64,000 nucleotides of DNA from NCBI RefSeq assembly GCF_005239225.2, contig NC_133289.1:13810889-13874888 (forward strand). Direction: 5' to 3'. The DNA is from Populus alba (taxonomy: Eukaryota > Streptophyta > Magnoliopsida > Malpighiales > Salicaceae). Within the stretch, counting starts at the first letter, position 1, and the number at the start of each line of letters is the position of its first letter. A program made the position numbers and the translations under genes. Under the pieces are notes generated by a model that searched no databases, was not told where the DNA came from, and saw only the letters and a program-made list of their open reading frames with translations. Shown one piece after another: positions 48,469 through 60,100 of the stretch.

Positions 48469-50980
48469 ACCTCTGATCTGATCTGTAAGGTTAGTGTTAG
48501 GATAGGGTTAGTGTTTTAGCTTTATCTGCACATGATCTCTAACTTGTTATATGCATGTTAGAAGGACGTAGTGTGTTGTTATATGTTGCATTGATCAATT
48601 CTATTGGATCTATATTTTGTCCAATATCTTTGAGAGAGTGAAAAGGCATTAAGACAAAAAGCTCCTAACAGAAAGATGCTTCTATTTGAAAGGAAAGACA
48701 AGACACAAGAAAAAAGAAAAAAACAATTTGAAGACTGGATTATTCTAACCGTTCATTTGTTGTGATTATCTGGTGAAGAATTGTCAATGAATGTGATCAT
48801 AGCCGTTCATTTGTTAGCTTACTTTAGCCACATTTTATATGGCAACCTAGCAAAATCAACTGTGCACGCGAGTAATGCTGGGATATCGAATGAAATCTTG
48901 AATTTCTTGAATCTTGAATTTCACGACATATATATTAAGGCTGTTTTCTTTCTCTTTCTTGATTTGAGAGACCACTTGCATGTTTGCCTCATTAAAATCA
49001 AAATAATTGATGAACTCTCGTGATATAGGCAATATTATTTTTATGATTATTTATAATATAAAAATTATTTTCATATGATATTGTTAACTTTCAAATCTGG
49101 GTGAATTATATTTTAATACATTAAGCTCATCTAACTTTCATAAATTTTAAATTCAGGTTCATGACTAACCTAATAAATAAAAACCAAGCTCGATTTTAAG
49201 GATTATAATTTATTTAGACTCATTTCCAATGCACTCATTTTTAAGTTAATTAATGCACCGTCAAATAAACTTAACCTTCAATTATATATAATAATTATAT
49301 ATACATATAAAATAAAAAACTTAAAGGCATAGATGGTTTTGATTTTTTTATTTTATTTTGGCTATTGAACTTTTTTCTCCTTCAAATTGATCTAACCAAA
49401 TTGATAGTTAATTGTCTTTAAATTGTTAATAGAAAGCCAAATTGAAAGAAAAGGGATCATGATGAACAAAGTGGAATGGTTGTCTTAAAATTAATATGTA
49501 TTCACTTTGGCCCTCTTACTTTCTAATTTCTAAATTTTTGGTCTCTTCAGGTTTTGAAAATTCAATTTTGATTCAAAATTTTATTTTATTTTTTTTAATT
49601 TTTCATTTCTTGATTTGAAAGAGAAAAGAGAGTAGTTAGATTTTAGTTGAAGAGAAAGAAAGTTTTGATTGATACTTATTTCAGCCATGAAAAAGATTGA
49701 TTTTAGTGTTAAAAAGTTTTATTCGGTTAAGGAAGTTCAACCAAGGTGTTCTTTGGCATTCCCATTGTTTAAGATGGTAGATTTAAACTCAAGAATTGTT
49801 TTGAATTTCGAGTTGATTCTGAATGTTTTCTATTTATTTTAGGTTTAAAAAAATTGATTAAAAATCAATTTTTTTACTTTAAAATATCTTTGGCTTAATT
49901 TTTCAATGAATCTTTGATCGTAAAAAACTAGATAAGCAAATGATGTGTCATCTGTCTATTTTTATTTTTTAGAAAAATAAAAGGTGACCAACACGTTGTT
50001 CGTCTTTTATTAAAATTAAAATAAAATAACATAAGAGACCTCACTCGCAACCAAAGCCTCTTTTGAATGAGCCATGCACATTCCTAGCCTCTTTTTTCCC
50101 CATTATTATACACTTTGTTCAATTTAAATAAATAGACTAAAAAATAATTTAAATTATTTTTTAATACATATGAAGTTTATATATATATATATTATATATA
50201 TATATATATGAAATCATAGCTTTTATATATATATATTAGCAAGCAATCTTTTTGTTTAGCACTTCATGATTTTTTTTCAGATTTTGTTGGATCGCTGCAT
50301 TTTTTTATTTGATTAAATAGTGTTTGATCTTGTATTTTTTTGTGAAATTTTAACATTAGTTGGTGTTTTTTCTTTATTTGTTAAGTCATGGATGGTTTTG
50401 ACTCATGATATTCCTACTCACAATAACAAGATTTTTTCTTCAATAAATATGTTTTCGTTTCTAAGAAAGATTAATCAAACCTGTGACGTAACAATGGTCA
50501 GTGGACTTCTCCTTTACTGAAAGTCATTGAAGATGCTTAAACGAAATTATTGCTCAAATATCCCTTCCATGTGGGAACCAAATCCTCACAAGGATATGCG
50601 AAGTCTATAAAAGGGCTGGGCTGGAGTTTTGATGAGTTAAAATCCGGTTCAAGAACTATTGGTTTTTTTTTTTTTTTTGTGGGAATAGGTCTGCTTATAT
50701 GATCTCGAGATGGAGGATATACTCGGCCCACGGTCCAGTCTAAGTTCAAGAACGGATTATTTTTTAACACTGATAGTTGTCGGCTAGGTTTCAAGCTCCC
50801 CTCTCTCTAACTCTGCAATAGGATTTGCAGCATGTCATTAAGGATGTTGATTAACTTGTATAGATCTTTTATATTAATAACATTATAACAAAAGTTCATT
50901 AGTGCTAGGATATTATTGTAAATCAAGAGATATTTTACTATGAATTATAATAGTAGTTTTACTTTTAATTTTTTATTTTT
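48469..50980. other. 3' flank of EFM-like gene and gene-free AT-rich DNA
   Basis: The first ~300 bases are probably 3' UTR. The remainder is AT-rich with an AT microsatellite at about 50178-50235. A minus-strand open frame at 50537-50794 shows no known domain. No gene is called. Confidence 0.4.
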
Positions 50981-51400
50981 TTATGAGATGTTTTTTTTTT
51001 TGCTTTTTTTTTTCTTTTCCAGCGAGTGGGTGGTGCCCGTTCCATTATGAAGCGCATGTGACGCTTCCCAATAGTCAAATCTGGTCACCCACCTTCTTAC
51101 TAGATGCACAGTCGTGCTCTCTTTCACATGATGTGGCATGTGCAGACAGATAATGGTAGGATTACCACTGATGATTGATTGTTTTTGTTTTTTTTTTCTC
51201 CCTCCTGGCAACTAAAATGCACAATTGTCCTATTTGTTAGTTGTTTATCACATTAGCTAGGCATGCTTGTCATACCCAAATATCTTGGGCCTGACATGGT
51301 TTGTCAGGCTCAAGTTGCTTAGGTCTAGGCTCAAGTTGACCCAAGCGCTTGGGCTTGACAATCATGCCAGACCTGCGTGTATAGGTTAAAAAATTTAAAA
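50981..51400. repeat. Putative repetitive DNA (GC-richer islands)
   Basis: The segment 51020-51170 is much GC-richer than its flanks and non-coding. At 51262-51385 there are internal echoes ('cttgggcctgaca', 'gcttgggcttgaca', 'ggctcaagttg' twice), ending in 'atcatgccagacctgcgtg'. A related phrase, 'attatgccagacccgtgtcgggcctgaca', occurs at about 61214-61243. This suggests a dispersed element. Confidence 0.4.
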
Positions 51401-54400
51401 TTTTTTAGCAACATAAGTGGACTACAAACACTACCTCATTCAAGCAGGATTTCCCTTTAATATGCAATAGAATTTAAATGCAAACTCTTTTTTATTTGTG
51501 CAACTTATTTTATAAATTTTTTATATTCGAAGAGGAAAGAATGAAAAAAAAAAAATGTTGAGTCCTAAGCATAGTTATTAAACCTGGCCTGGTTATTCAT
51601 CTTTGTATTCTTTTGAAAAGCTTTGAATCTTATATTGCATCAAATTAATTTTTCACTTTTATGAGTTAGATTATATCCTATAAAGACTTGAGCTTATCTA
51701 TTATAATCTTCTAATCTTGTAAGGAGTGATTTTTTTCTTGTGAAAGATAAACTAATTATGAAGTTTAAGTGACACTTCAATTACATGGGTTTATCCTTTA
51801 AGTATGAGTCAAATAGAGGTTTTCAATTTTGATCCTTTAAAAATATTATGTATACTCTTTTTTTTTTTTTTAAATCTAATCTTTAGCTCATAAAAAAATT
51901 AGGTGATAGGTTTGATACTACACTTGTAAAAGAATTGAGTTTAATTTTGAGTTCAGAAAAAGATTGAGATATGTTTGAGCTCATAAAAGGTTTGGGTTTG
52001 ATCTTGAGCCTGTAAAAGGATTGGGTTTTGGTCTCACTTGTGAAGAAGATCATGTGTAGTAGTGAATACTTGAATGAATGTTCAAGTAGTGAAGTAAGTG
52101 ATTGTCTGAGACCATTATAAAAATTGGTGACTCTTTCTTTTTCCTTATGTTTTTAATTTTGTGCTCATTAAAATTAGATATAAAATTAGTTTAAATAGAG
52201 AAAGATTTTTAAAGTGATATAAATTAGATAAAACCTTAATTCATCTCCTCTTAGGCTTTTTAAGTCCTTAAATGCTTCCATTATTGTTTTTTTTTTTGGT
52301 GTTTTATCTAACTTTATGCAATGTTAATGCACTAAAACTCCCAAGAAATTTCTTGTCTTTATGTCAAAAGTATTTTTATTGGATTCATCTTGATATTATA
52401 CATATGCATTCTCTTAAAGGTAGAATATAACTCATCTAAGTATGTAGAGTTAGATTTTAATTTCATCATAGTATTATCAATGTAAACTCTCATATTATGA
52501 TTCATCATATCATGAAATATCAAATTCATGGCCTTTTAGTAAGTAACTATTTATTAAGCTAAATGACATTGTTACCCACTCATACATTTCTAATGAGTAA
52601 GGACATCTAACATCAGTCATATAGACATCTTCTTTTATAATAAAGATATGATTATAGTTGTCATAAATCAAATTTGAACATTTTTTTCTTATTGTTTTTT
52701 GAAAAAATAGCAAAAAACAACAAAAACAATCCAAAAAATATATTTTTAATATATTTGTGTTGTTTTCAACATCTTTTCAAAAGAATTTCAAAATTCAAAA
52801 AATGACTTTGGATGCACTCAATTTTTAACTCATTTATTTCAAAATCATTAATCATTTATTTTTATTGAGTTGACATAAGCGTTGTCTTTTTCAAAAAAAA
52901 AAAAAAAACTAAAAAACATAAAAAATCAAAATATTAAAAAATATATGTTAGGGGGACCAAATATGCAAATGAAGAAGATGAGGAACCAGAGTGTTTTTTT
53001 TTAGCTGCTCAGGGGCCAAGCAATGACGAGGAAAAAGACAAATTTATTTTGTTTATAATTAGGTCGTTATAACGAGGAGGAATTTAAGAGGGAATTGGTT
53101 AGAACAAAAAACACCAACACACCAAAACACTCTCCCACCTACCAGCTCACACATACAGGAAAAAAAAAAAAAAAAAAACCTTAGCCTCCCTTTTACAATA
53201 AATAAAACAACCCAGCCATCACTCAGCCATAAAAAAAAAAACATTTGTCCTTCATCCTTTCTTAGACATTCAACAACACATTAAAAATTTATTAAAATAA
53301 AAAACAAAGAACTAATAACCCTTTGTGAAGAGAAAGTAAAAAAAATAAACACCCAAATAATTAATTCTCCTTCCCCCTCCAAGAAGAACAACTCCTCTCT
53401 CTCTCAAACCAACCAAAACAATTAGTTGTCTCTCCACTAGCGTTACAAGCAAGACTTATTTCCCCTTCTCACCAAGCCTAATAGGCCAGCAATCACTATT
53501 CTAGCTAGAGACCATAACTAACATCATTAACAATAGCCCTAATCATCCTCCTCACCACCTTCAACATCCTCACTTGTAGCACTACGACTGCCTTTATTTG
53601 CTAGCCTCTTTTCATAAAAATAATCCATATCATCATCTTTACAACCAACCTTCATAACTAAACAAACCACCATTAATAACCACATTTCTCTCTCAGCAGC
53701 AACGCTACCCACACTACCTTTAATGCCATCCTCCATCTCCACTTTTCACTTTCCACCATCATAAACCCATCAAAGATGAGCTACTGAGACTCGCATCCCT
53801 TGTCCTCTTCCAAGCCATCACCATCAAACTCCATCATTAGTAACCTTAATTTTTTTCTTTAACCCGACAACACAACTACTAGCCACCATCCCGATCTCCC
53901 TCTCAACCATCAAGTCATCTAGCATAAAAAACCCCCCCTCCCAGTCTCCATCTCTACCGTGTCCCCATAGCTGCCATCAACAATAACAAAACCTGATTCG
54001 ACCTTACTTTCTCTTGTTTCTCAGTGACAACCAACCTTAATTGATGATCCAGCAATAGTAAGAGACACTATTAGAAACAATCACGGTAAGGGAGAATTAG
54101 GGAGGAGAAACAGTCATGTGAGGAGAAAGAAATGAAAAGAGGATTGAAGCTTTAGAAATCCATATCTCTTTCCTCAAGAGCATGAAGGAGCATCACCGGT
54201 GTATGAGCAAAGAAGAGATCGTTGAGCATCAGATTAACCAGCCCGCCTCCTCTAACAGCGACGACTTATGAATCTACGCGTTGACAATGTTGGAGGTGCA
54301 TGGTACATGCGTCGTCATTGTTCCAGTGATCTTTCAATATCTATTTCAATATACCTTAGACATTTCAAATGCCCTAGAAGGTCAATTTATAAACTCAAAC

Positions 54401-55570
54401 CATTTTTGGATAAATTGCTATAACATTGTGAAATTTGGGATAAATTTTTTATTGTTATGTATAATTATGGATAGTTTGGACACTTTATTTGACTTGAATT
54501 CATTTGTGTTTCAGGTTTGATAATTTACGTTGAATTGTGATTTTATTTTTAGGGTTAAGTTTATGTTGGTTTGAATGTTAAATCTTAATCCATGGGTTGT
54601 GCTTGAATTGATGTTGATTTATTTGAATTAAAATGAAATTTGAATATAAGTTCATGAAATTAATATGATTTGTGTGGATGTTTGGTGTTGTTTGATTTTG
54701 AGTTGATGAATGATAATTAATTTTGAATTAATATTGTGGGTAAACTAGCCTTGATAAAAATATTTTATTTACGTCTTGCCAAACACGGTCTTCGTTTAGT
54801 TTTTAATAAATTTTTTATTTTGAAAGATCATTTTGCAATTAACTTAAATTCCCCATTTTTTTCTATCTTTATATATTTAATATTTGGAATTATGACTAAC
54901 ACACAAGATGTTTTTTCCTCTAAAACAACAATAAAAAATCTTCTTTTAAAAATATAAATTTTATTTTTAATTTGCATATAGCCAAGTCTCTCAAAAATAA
55001 ATTATATTTGCATATTTTAGCATATTAAAAAAATAAAAAAAATACTCTTTTTATTTTTCAATGTATTTTTGGATTTAGTAAACTAGTTCATTAAAGCCAT
55101 AATAACTTGGCCTACATTTAAAAAAATCAAAAAATATTTTTTTTTTTGTTTCAGTATTAAGTATTATAAACTTATACGTAATATGTATTCCTTATATTAA
55201 AAGAAAAAAAAATCAAAAAATATGTTTTGACTCTAAAATGGCTTGGCTTGAACTTGATAAGATAAAAACCTCCTTATTGAGGAAAACTTTTCTTAACCTT
55301 AGATAGACCAACAACTAGAAAGTATAACAATACCTTAGTTTATATTAGATAAATAAACAATGCAGCTTACCTTAGGTAAGATGTACTATGGATGATATGT
55401 CTTTCTTATACACAATCAGTCGTATTATCTAAACTCTAAGACCTATAAGGGTTTCTAGTGACCAAAATACTAGGTGGCCACTCAATTCATTTTTTTTTTT
55501 TACCGATAAGAAACTAAAATTTCTTGTTCTTTTCCCCATCACTAGAAAGATCCCAACCTGTGAAGATGAT
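51401..55570. other. Gene-free AT-rich DNA
   Basis: No gene or transposon domain was recognised over ~4.2 kb. Within 51890-52040 the phrase 'aaaggattgggtttgat' recurs with variation. The stretch 53340-54060 is C- and CT-rich on the plus strand, unlike its flanks, with a minus-strand open frame (53539-53742, 67 codons) of no known family. Confidence 0.35.
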
Positions 55571-55572
55571 TG

Positions 55573-55815
55573 TCATGAGGCCACACACATGTAACAATAG
55601 CTTAAATGGTCATCCATGAAGTTGATGATCTTTTTACAAGCCACTAAATCGATCATCATATCATTCATTGGCATTAGATATTCATCATTGAGAGTTGCAA
55701 GATTAACATTTCTAAAATCTATGCAAACTATTAGTTTTTCATTCAAATATAACACTAGTATAATGTTAGAAATCAACTCAACATATCTTATTGGTCTAAT
55801 AAAACTAATGAAATA
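55573..55815 (-). pseudogene. Ty3/gypsy reverse transcriptase fragment
   Basis: The minus-strand frame reads RPIRYVELISNIILVLYLNE, KLIVCIDFRNVNLATLNDEY and MIDLVACKKIINFMDDHLSY, the start of a gypsy RT domain (recalling the Tat group). The expected Gly-Tyr-Asn-Gln after the last segment is altered, and the catalytic YxDD region is absent. Homology begins at about 55815, where a non-coding direct repeat takes over. A short dead relic. Confidence 0.8.
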
Positions 55816-56370
55816 AATATTAGGAGGTAAAATGATCTCTTCCCAATGTTCATTTGTTATTATCAAATTGATCAGGGTCAAATCGTTCCCATCACAGTTT
55901 TTGCATAGTAAAATGACCAAATTACCCTTAAAAGAAAAATACTTTAAACTAGCATCCATGGCTTTTTAGTCTGTTTACCTTTTTCAATATTAGAAAAATG
56001 CCTAAACTACCCTTAAAAGAAATTTACTAAATTACCCTTAAAACTAAGATGCATCAATGTTTTACTATGGACCATGACTTATTGCATTGTGGATTGTTAT
56101 AATATAATGATGTGTTTTCCCTTAACAACAAAAACCAATGAAATTGATATAAGGGGGTAAACTGGTTTTTTCATGAAGTTCATTTGTTATTATCAAATTA
56201 ATCGGGGTCAAATCAATCTTCTCACTTTTTTTGCATAGTAAAATGACTTAATTACTCTTAAAGAAAAAAAAAAAAAACTTAAACTAGCATCCATGACTTT
56301 TTAGTATGTTTACCTTTTTCAATATAGAAAAATACTTAAATCACCCCTAAAACCAAAACTTAGTAAACTA
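55800..56370. repeat. Two-copy direct repeat, period ~330 bp
   Basis: The phrase 'ttcatttgttattatcaaat' starts at 55849 and again at 56179. Around it, 'tttttgcatagtaaaatgac', 'aaactagcatccatg' and 'ctttttagtNtgtttaccttt' are also shared in the same order. The first copy touches the gypsy RT fragment. Confidence 0.75.
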
Positions 56371-56815
56371 GCTTCCAGGGCCTTTTCATATTTTCATCTA
56401 GATTTTTTTTTTGTTATAAGTAAGTTGATTGAATGACAATAAGGTAATTGAATAAAAAAAAATTAGAAAAAAAATTAATGTGTGCATTACACACGTTAGT
56501 TCATAGATTACTCTGCCATCTTCGAACAACACATGAGAAGTCTTGTAACGGCTAAACGGTGGCTTCTAGTGTGGTGTTAGAATCGTCTTAGCGACTCTTC
56601 TATCATTGGGCAACACTTGTGGCCAACAGACCTTTAGTCTAGTGTTGACGACCTGTTGCTCTTTTCTCTCTCTTTTATTTTCTATTTCCTCCTTAATTTT
56701 TGCACATGACCTTCCAATATTTCAAAGCAACAATTCAATTTGTTTCTTTCTTAGATTTGATCTCTATTTTTTTTTTATTATTATCTGTTCCATTGAAATA
56801 ATTTATAAAATTGAA
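56371..56815. other. Gene-free spacer
   Basis: Mixed AT-rich sequence between repeats. The 73-codon open frame at 56606-56827 is T-rich and matches nothing known. Confidence 0.35.
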
Positions 56816-57390
56816 ATTTATTTCTAATTTCATCCTCCTTTAATTTTTTATTTTTCACATTTGATCATCATTCTTTTGATTGCTATTTGTTTTATTTGAG
56901 ATAATTTTTAATTGTTTTTTTTTACAATTTCATCATTTTTCATTTTTTTTCAATCAAATCTTATTCTCATTTTTTTTAATGTTATTTGTTTTTACTTTAG
57001 AAAAGTTTTTAAATTATTTTTTTATTTCATCCTCAACATTAAATTAGTTGGGAATTGAGATTTTTGTTTGAGCCCGGGTCTAGGATTTTATGGGTTATGA
57101 GTTTGGAAGATTAACTCAAGTATAGAAAATTCGCTTGAGTTTGCTTTGATTTTTCCCCTATTTTAAGTTCATGTTTTTTAAATTTTAGCCTTTGATATTT
57201 ATTTAATTTGATATTCAATTTTGTTATTTTTATATTTTTTTCTCTAATTTTAAAAACAACCTGAGTTTTTTTTAAGTCTTTCTATTTGTCTTTCTTTGTT
57301 AAATTCAGCTTTTTATAAAAGAAATTTTGTTCTTCAATTTAATTCAATTCAATTAATTTATTAAATATAAGTATGGGATACTTACTTTAT
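56816..57390. repeat. T-rich degenerate repeat block, second copy
   Basis: Phrases such as 'gatcatcattcttttgattg' followed by 'ctatttgttttatttgag' parallel 'gatcttcattcttttgattg' and 'ctatttattttgtttggag' at 3.09 kb, in the same order and orientation. The block continues with 'gggaattgag', 'gggttatgagtttg' style phrases similar to 3.3-3.4 kb. Confidence 0.6.
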
Positions 57391-58088
57391 GATATTTTGT
57401 TTGGTTTGCTTTCCGGATCATTGCTCTAATAGCGTGTGTGACCTCTTTCAGTGTCATCGTGTATCTTTTTATAGTGGTGTTAAAATTAATCTTGGTGAAC
57501 TCTTTTTAGTGATGTGAGGTTATCCACAATGGAGTGGTGATGAGTCTCCAGATACATTTTTTTTTTGTAATGGCTAAACTTTTTTTTCGTCCCCTGGATA
57601 TGATATTGGTATCTAATTTTTTATAATTAATTATTGTCCAATTTTTTTTGTTTATTTTATTTGTTCGTTAAAGTTTTTTTTTTTAATCATGTTGTTAAAT
57701 TAATCGATTTTATTAAACCAATAAAATCAAGAATTACAACATCAAACATTTCTTTTTTGTTTTAAATACTATCATCACTTAAAAAAAGAATTTATATTAG
57801 AAAAAATTGACCTTATCTACAATATATCAGAGAGCACCAATCTAATTAATGTTAAGGCTAAGCTATTAAAAAAGATAAAATAAAATAAAATAAAAAAATC
57901 GTACGTGGGGGAGGGGATGGAATACCGCCAAAAGGGATAAAAATGGTTCCGAAACTGTACTGTGTGGCAAATATTAAAACAATGGTGCGCACCATAATCC
58001 ATCCTCTACTCTCCTCTTCTTCCTTTGGTGCTTCTTCATCTTTTATACGTTCCGAAGGAAATCTTCGTCTCTATTCTATAAATGCATC
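57391..58088. promoter_or_regulatory. Upstream region of the PPR gene
   Basis: AT-rich DNA passes at about 57900 into GC-richer sequence with a pyrimidine-rich stretch (58000-58050) just before the PPR start, a likely 5' leader. No individual element could be assigned. Confidence 0.4.
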
Positions 58089-59957
58089 ATGGCTTCTCTT
58101 GCTTTCACTCCAACTCCAACCCCAAAACTTGATCTCTTTCACTCTAAAGCTAAACCCACAAAATCCTACAATAAAGTAATTAGAAAACCACCTCATCTTT
58201 CTATGCCTCAAATCCAATATAAAAACTGCCAATCTAATTTGCAACAATCTTACTTCAACACCATCTTTTCTCTATGTGGACAAGGTCAAATTCAAGCAGC
58301 TTTCAAAATTTTAACTGAGATGGACAGAAGAAAAATCCCAATTGGACCCGATATCTATGGTCTGCTACTTCAGGGATGCCTCTATGATCGTGCTCTCTTT
58401 ATGGGTCAGCAAATTCACTCTCGAATTATAAAAATTGGTGATTCTCTTGCAACAAATGAGTATTTAGAGACGAAGTTGTTCATTTTTTATGCAAAATGCC
58501 ATCTTTTTGAGGTTGCAAATAAATTTTTTTCTAGATTAAGTGTAAAGAATGTGTTTTCTTGGGCTGCTATTATTGGTTTGAATTGTAGAATGGGTTTCTA
58601 TAGAGAAGCTTTAATGGGTCTTTGTGAGATGATAGATACTGGGATTCTGGCTGACAATTTTGTGGTGCCTAATATTTTGAAGGCATGTGCTGCATTGCAG
58701 TGGATTTCGTTTGGGAGAGGGGTTCATGGGTATGTAGTGAAAATGGGTTTTGATAGGTGTGTGTTTGTTTCAAGTAGTCTTGTGGATGCGTATGGAAAAT
58801 GTGGGATTTTAGAGGATGCAAGGAAGGTGTTTGATAATATGTCTGACAAGAATGTAGTTACATGGAACTCCATGATTGGAAGTTATGTCCAAAATGGGTT
58901 CGATGTGGAAGCAGCACGAGTGTTTTCTGAGATGAGGTTGGAAGATGTTGAGCCCAATCAAGTTACATTATTGAGCTTTCTATCAGCTTCAGCTAATTTA
59001 GGTGCAGTTGAGGAGGGTAAGCAAGCCCATGCGATTGCTGTTTTAGGTGGATATGAACTGGACAGCATCTTGGGTGGTTCAATTTTGAACTTCTATTCTA
59101 AGGTTGGGCTAATCAAGGATGCTGAGTTAGTCTTTGGTATGATGCTTGAAAAAGATGCAGTTGCTTGGAATTTGCTCATTTCTAGCTATGTGCAATATGG
59201 CCAAGTTGAAAAGGCGCTTGATTTGTGCCATTTGATGAGATTAGAGAACATGAGATTTGACTCTGTGACACTGGCATCCATATTATCTGCCTGTTCTATT
59301 ATCGGAAATATAGAACTTGGTAAAGAGGGGCACTGTTATTGTATTAGAAACTATCTTGTATCTGATTTAGCTGTGGCTAATAGTATGATAGATATGTATG
59401 CCAAATGTGAAAAAATTGCAGATGCAAGGCACGTTTTCAACTCTACAATGAACAAAGATCTTCTATTATGGAATACTCTATTGACTGCTTATGCAGAGCT
59501 TGGTGTAACTGGAGAAGTCTTGAAGCTGTTTTATGGGATGCAGTTGGAAAGTGTGCCACCAAATGTGATGTCATGGAATGCTGTGATTTTGGGATTTATT
59601 AGAAATGGCCAGATCAATGAGGCGCAAGATATGTTCTCACATATGCAGGCTGTTGGCATCCATCCGAACTTGATGACATTTACTACCCTTATCTGTGGTC
59701 TGGTTCAAAATGGTTTTGGCAATGAGGCCATTCTGGTATTCCAGAAAATGCAAGAATGTGGGATAAGAGCTAATCCCTCAATCATCATTAGCACAATCTC
59801 AGCTTGTACAGATGTGGCATCATTGCAATATGGAAGGGCCATTCATGGCTATATCTTAAGGCATGACTTATTGTCAACTATTCCAGTTGCAACTGCTTTA
59901 GCGGATATGTATTCCAAATGTGGAAATATTGACCAAGCTAAGAGGGTTTTGGTGTGA
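58089..59957 (+). CDS. CRR21: CRR21-like pentatricopeptide repeat protein, C-terminally truncated
   Basis: A 622-codon intronless frame. The N-terminus (MASLAFTPTPTPKLDLFHSK) has the composition of a plastid transit peptide. The rest is a chain of PLS-type PPR motifs, each ~31-36 residues, for example NVFSWAAIIGLNCRMGFYRE, NVVTWNSMIGSYVQNGFDVE, DAVAWNLLISSYVQYGQVEK and NVMSWNAVILGFIRNGQINE. The order and wording follow Arabidopsis CRR21 (At5g55740), an E-type PPR editing factor for chloroplast ndhD RNA. It stops at TGA 59955-59957 in the last PPR motifs (NIDQAKRVLV). As I remember it, CRR21 is over 800 residues long, so the final repeats and the E/E+ domains needed for editing are missing. 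Degraded homologous sequence continues to ~60.1 kb (see next entry), so this is probably a pseudogene in progress or a non-editing remnant. The retained frame is otherwise clean. Confidence 0.88.
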   Translation: MASLAFTPTPTPKLDLFHSKAKPTKSYNKVIRKPPHLSMPQIQYKNCQSNLQQSYFNTIFSLCGQGQIQAAFKILTEMDRRKIPIGPDIYGLLLQGCLYDRALFMGQQIHSRIIKIGDSLATNEYLETKLFIFYAKCHLFEVANKFFSRLSVKNVFSWAAIIGLNCRMGFYREALMGLCEMIDTGILADNFVVPNILKACAALQWISFGRGVHGYVVKMGFDRCVFVSSSLVDAYGKCGILEDARKVFDNMSDKNVVTWNSMIGSYVQNGFDVEAARVFSEMRLEDVEPNQVTLLSFLSASANLGAVEEGKQAHAIAVLGGYELDSILGGSILNFYSKVGLIKDAELVFGMMLEKDAVAWNLLISSYVQYGQVEKALDLCHLMRLENMRFDSVTLASILSACSIIGNIELGKEGHCYCIRNYLVSDLAVANSMIDMYAKCEKIADARHVFNSTMNKDLLLWNTLLTAYAELGVTGEVLKLFYGMQLESVPPNVMSWNAVILGFIRNGQINEAQDMFSHMQAVGIHPNLMTFTTLICGLVQNGFGNEAILVFQKMQECGIRANPSIIISTISACTDVASLQYGRAIHGYILRHDLLSTIPVATALADMYSKCGNIDQAKRVLV

Positions 59958-60100
59958 TTTCAAGAATACATTCATATGATCTCTGCCAGTGGATTTGCTC
60001 AAGGTTTAGAAATTCTTGTGCAGCATAAGCATCCATAGATTAGAACCAGATAAAACGCACCTTCATATCTGCTTCAATGATGCTGACTAATAATATCTTG
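59958..60100 (+). pseudogene. Decayed continuation of the CRR21-like gene
   Basis: After the stop, other frames read fragments such as YIHMISASGFAQG and RLEPDKTH-like sequence, which fit the next PPR motifs of the family, with deletions and more stops. Beyond ~60.1 kb no PPR or E-domain sequence is visible. Confidence 0.6.

Noticed and set aside
53539..53742. 67-codon minus-strand open frame in a CT-rich stretch
   Set aside because: It has no recognisable domain. The acidic tail comes from CTC/CAT-rich plus-strand repeats.
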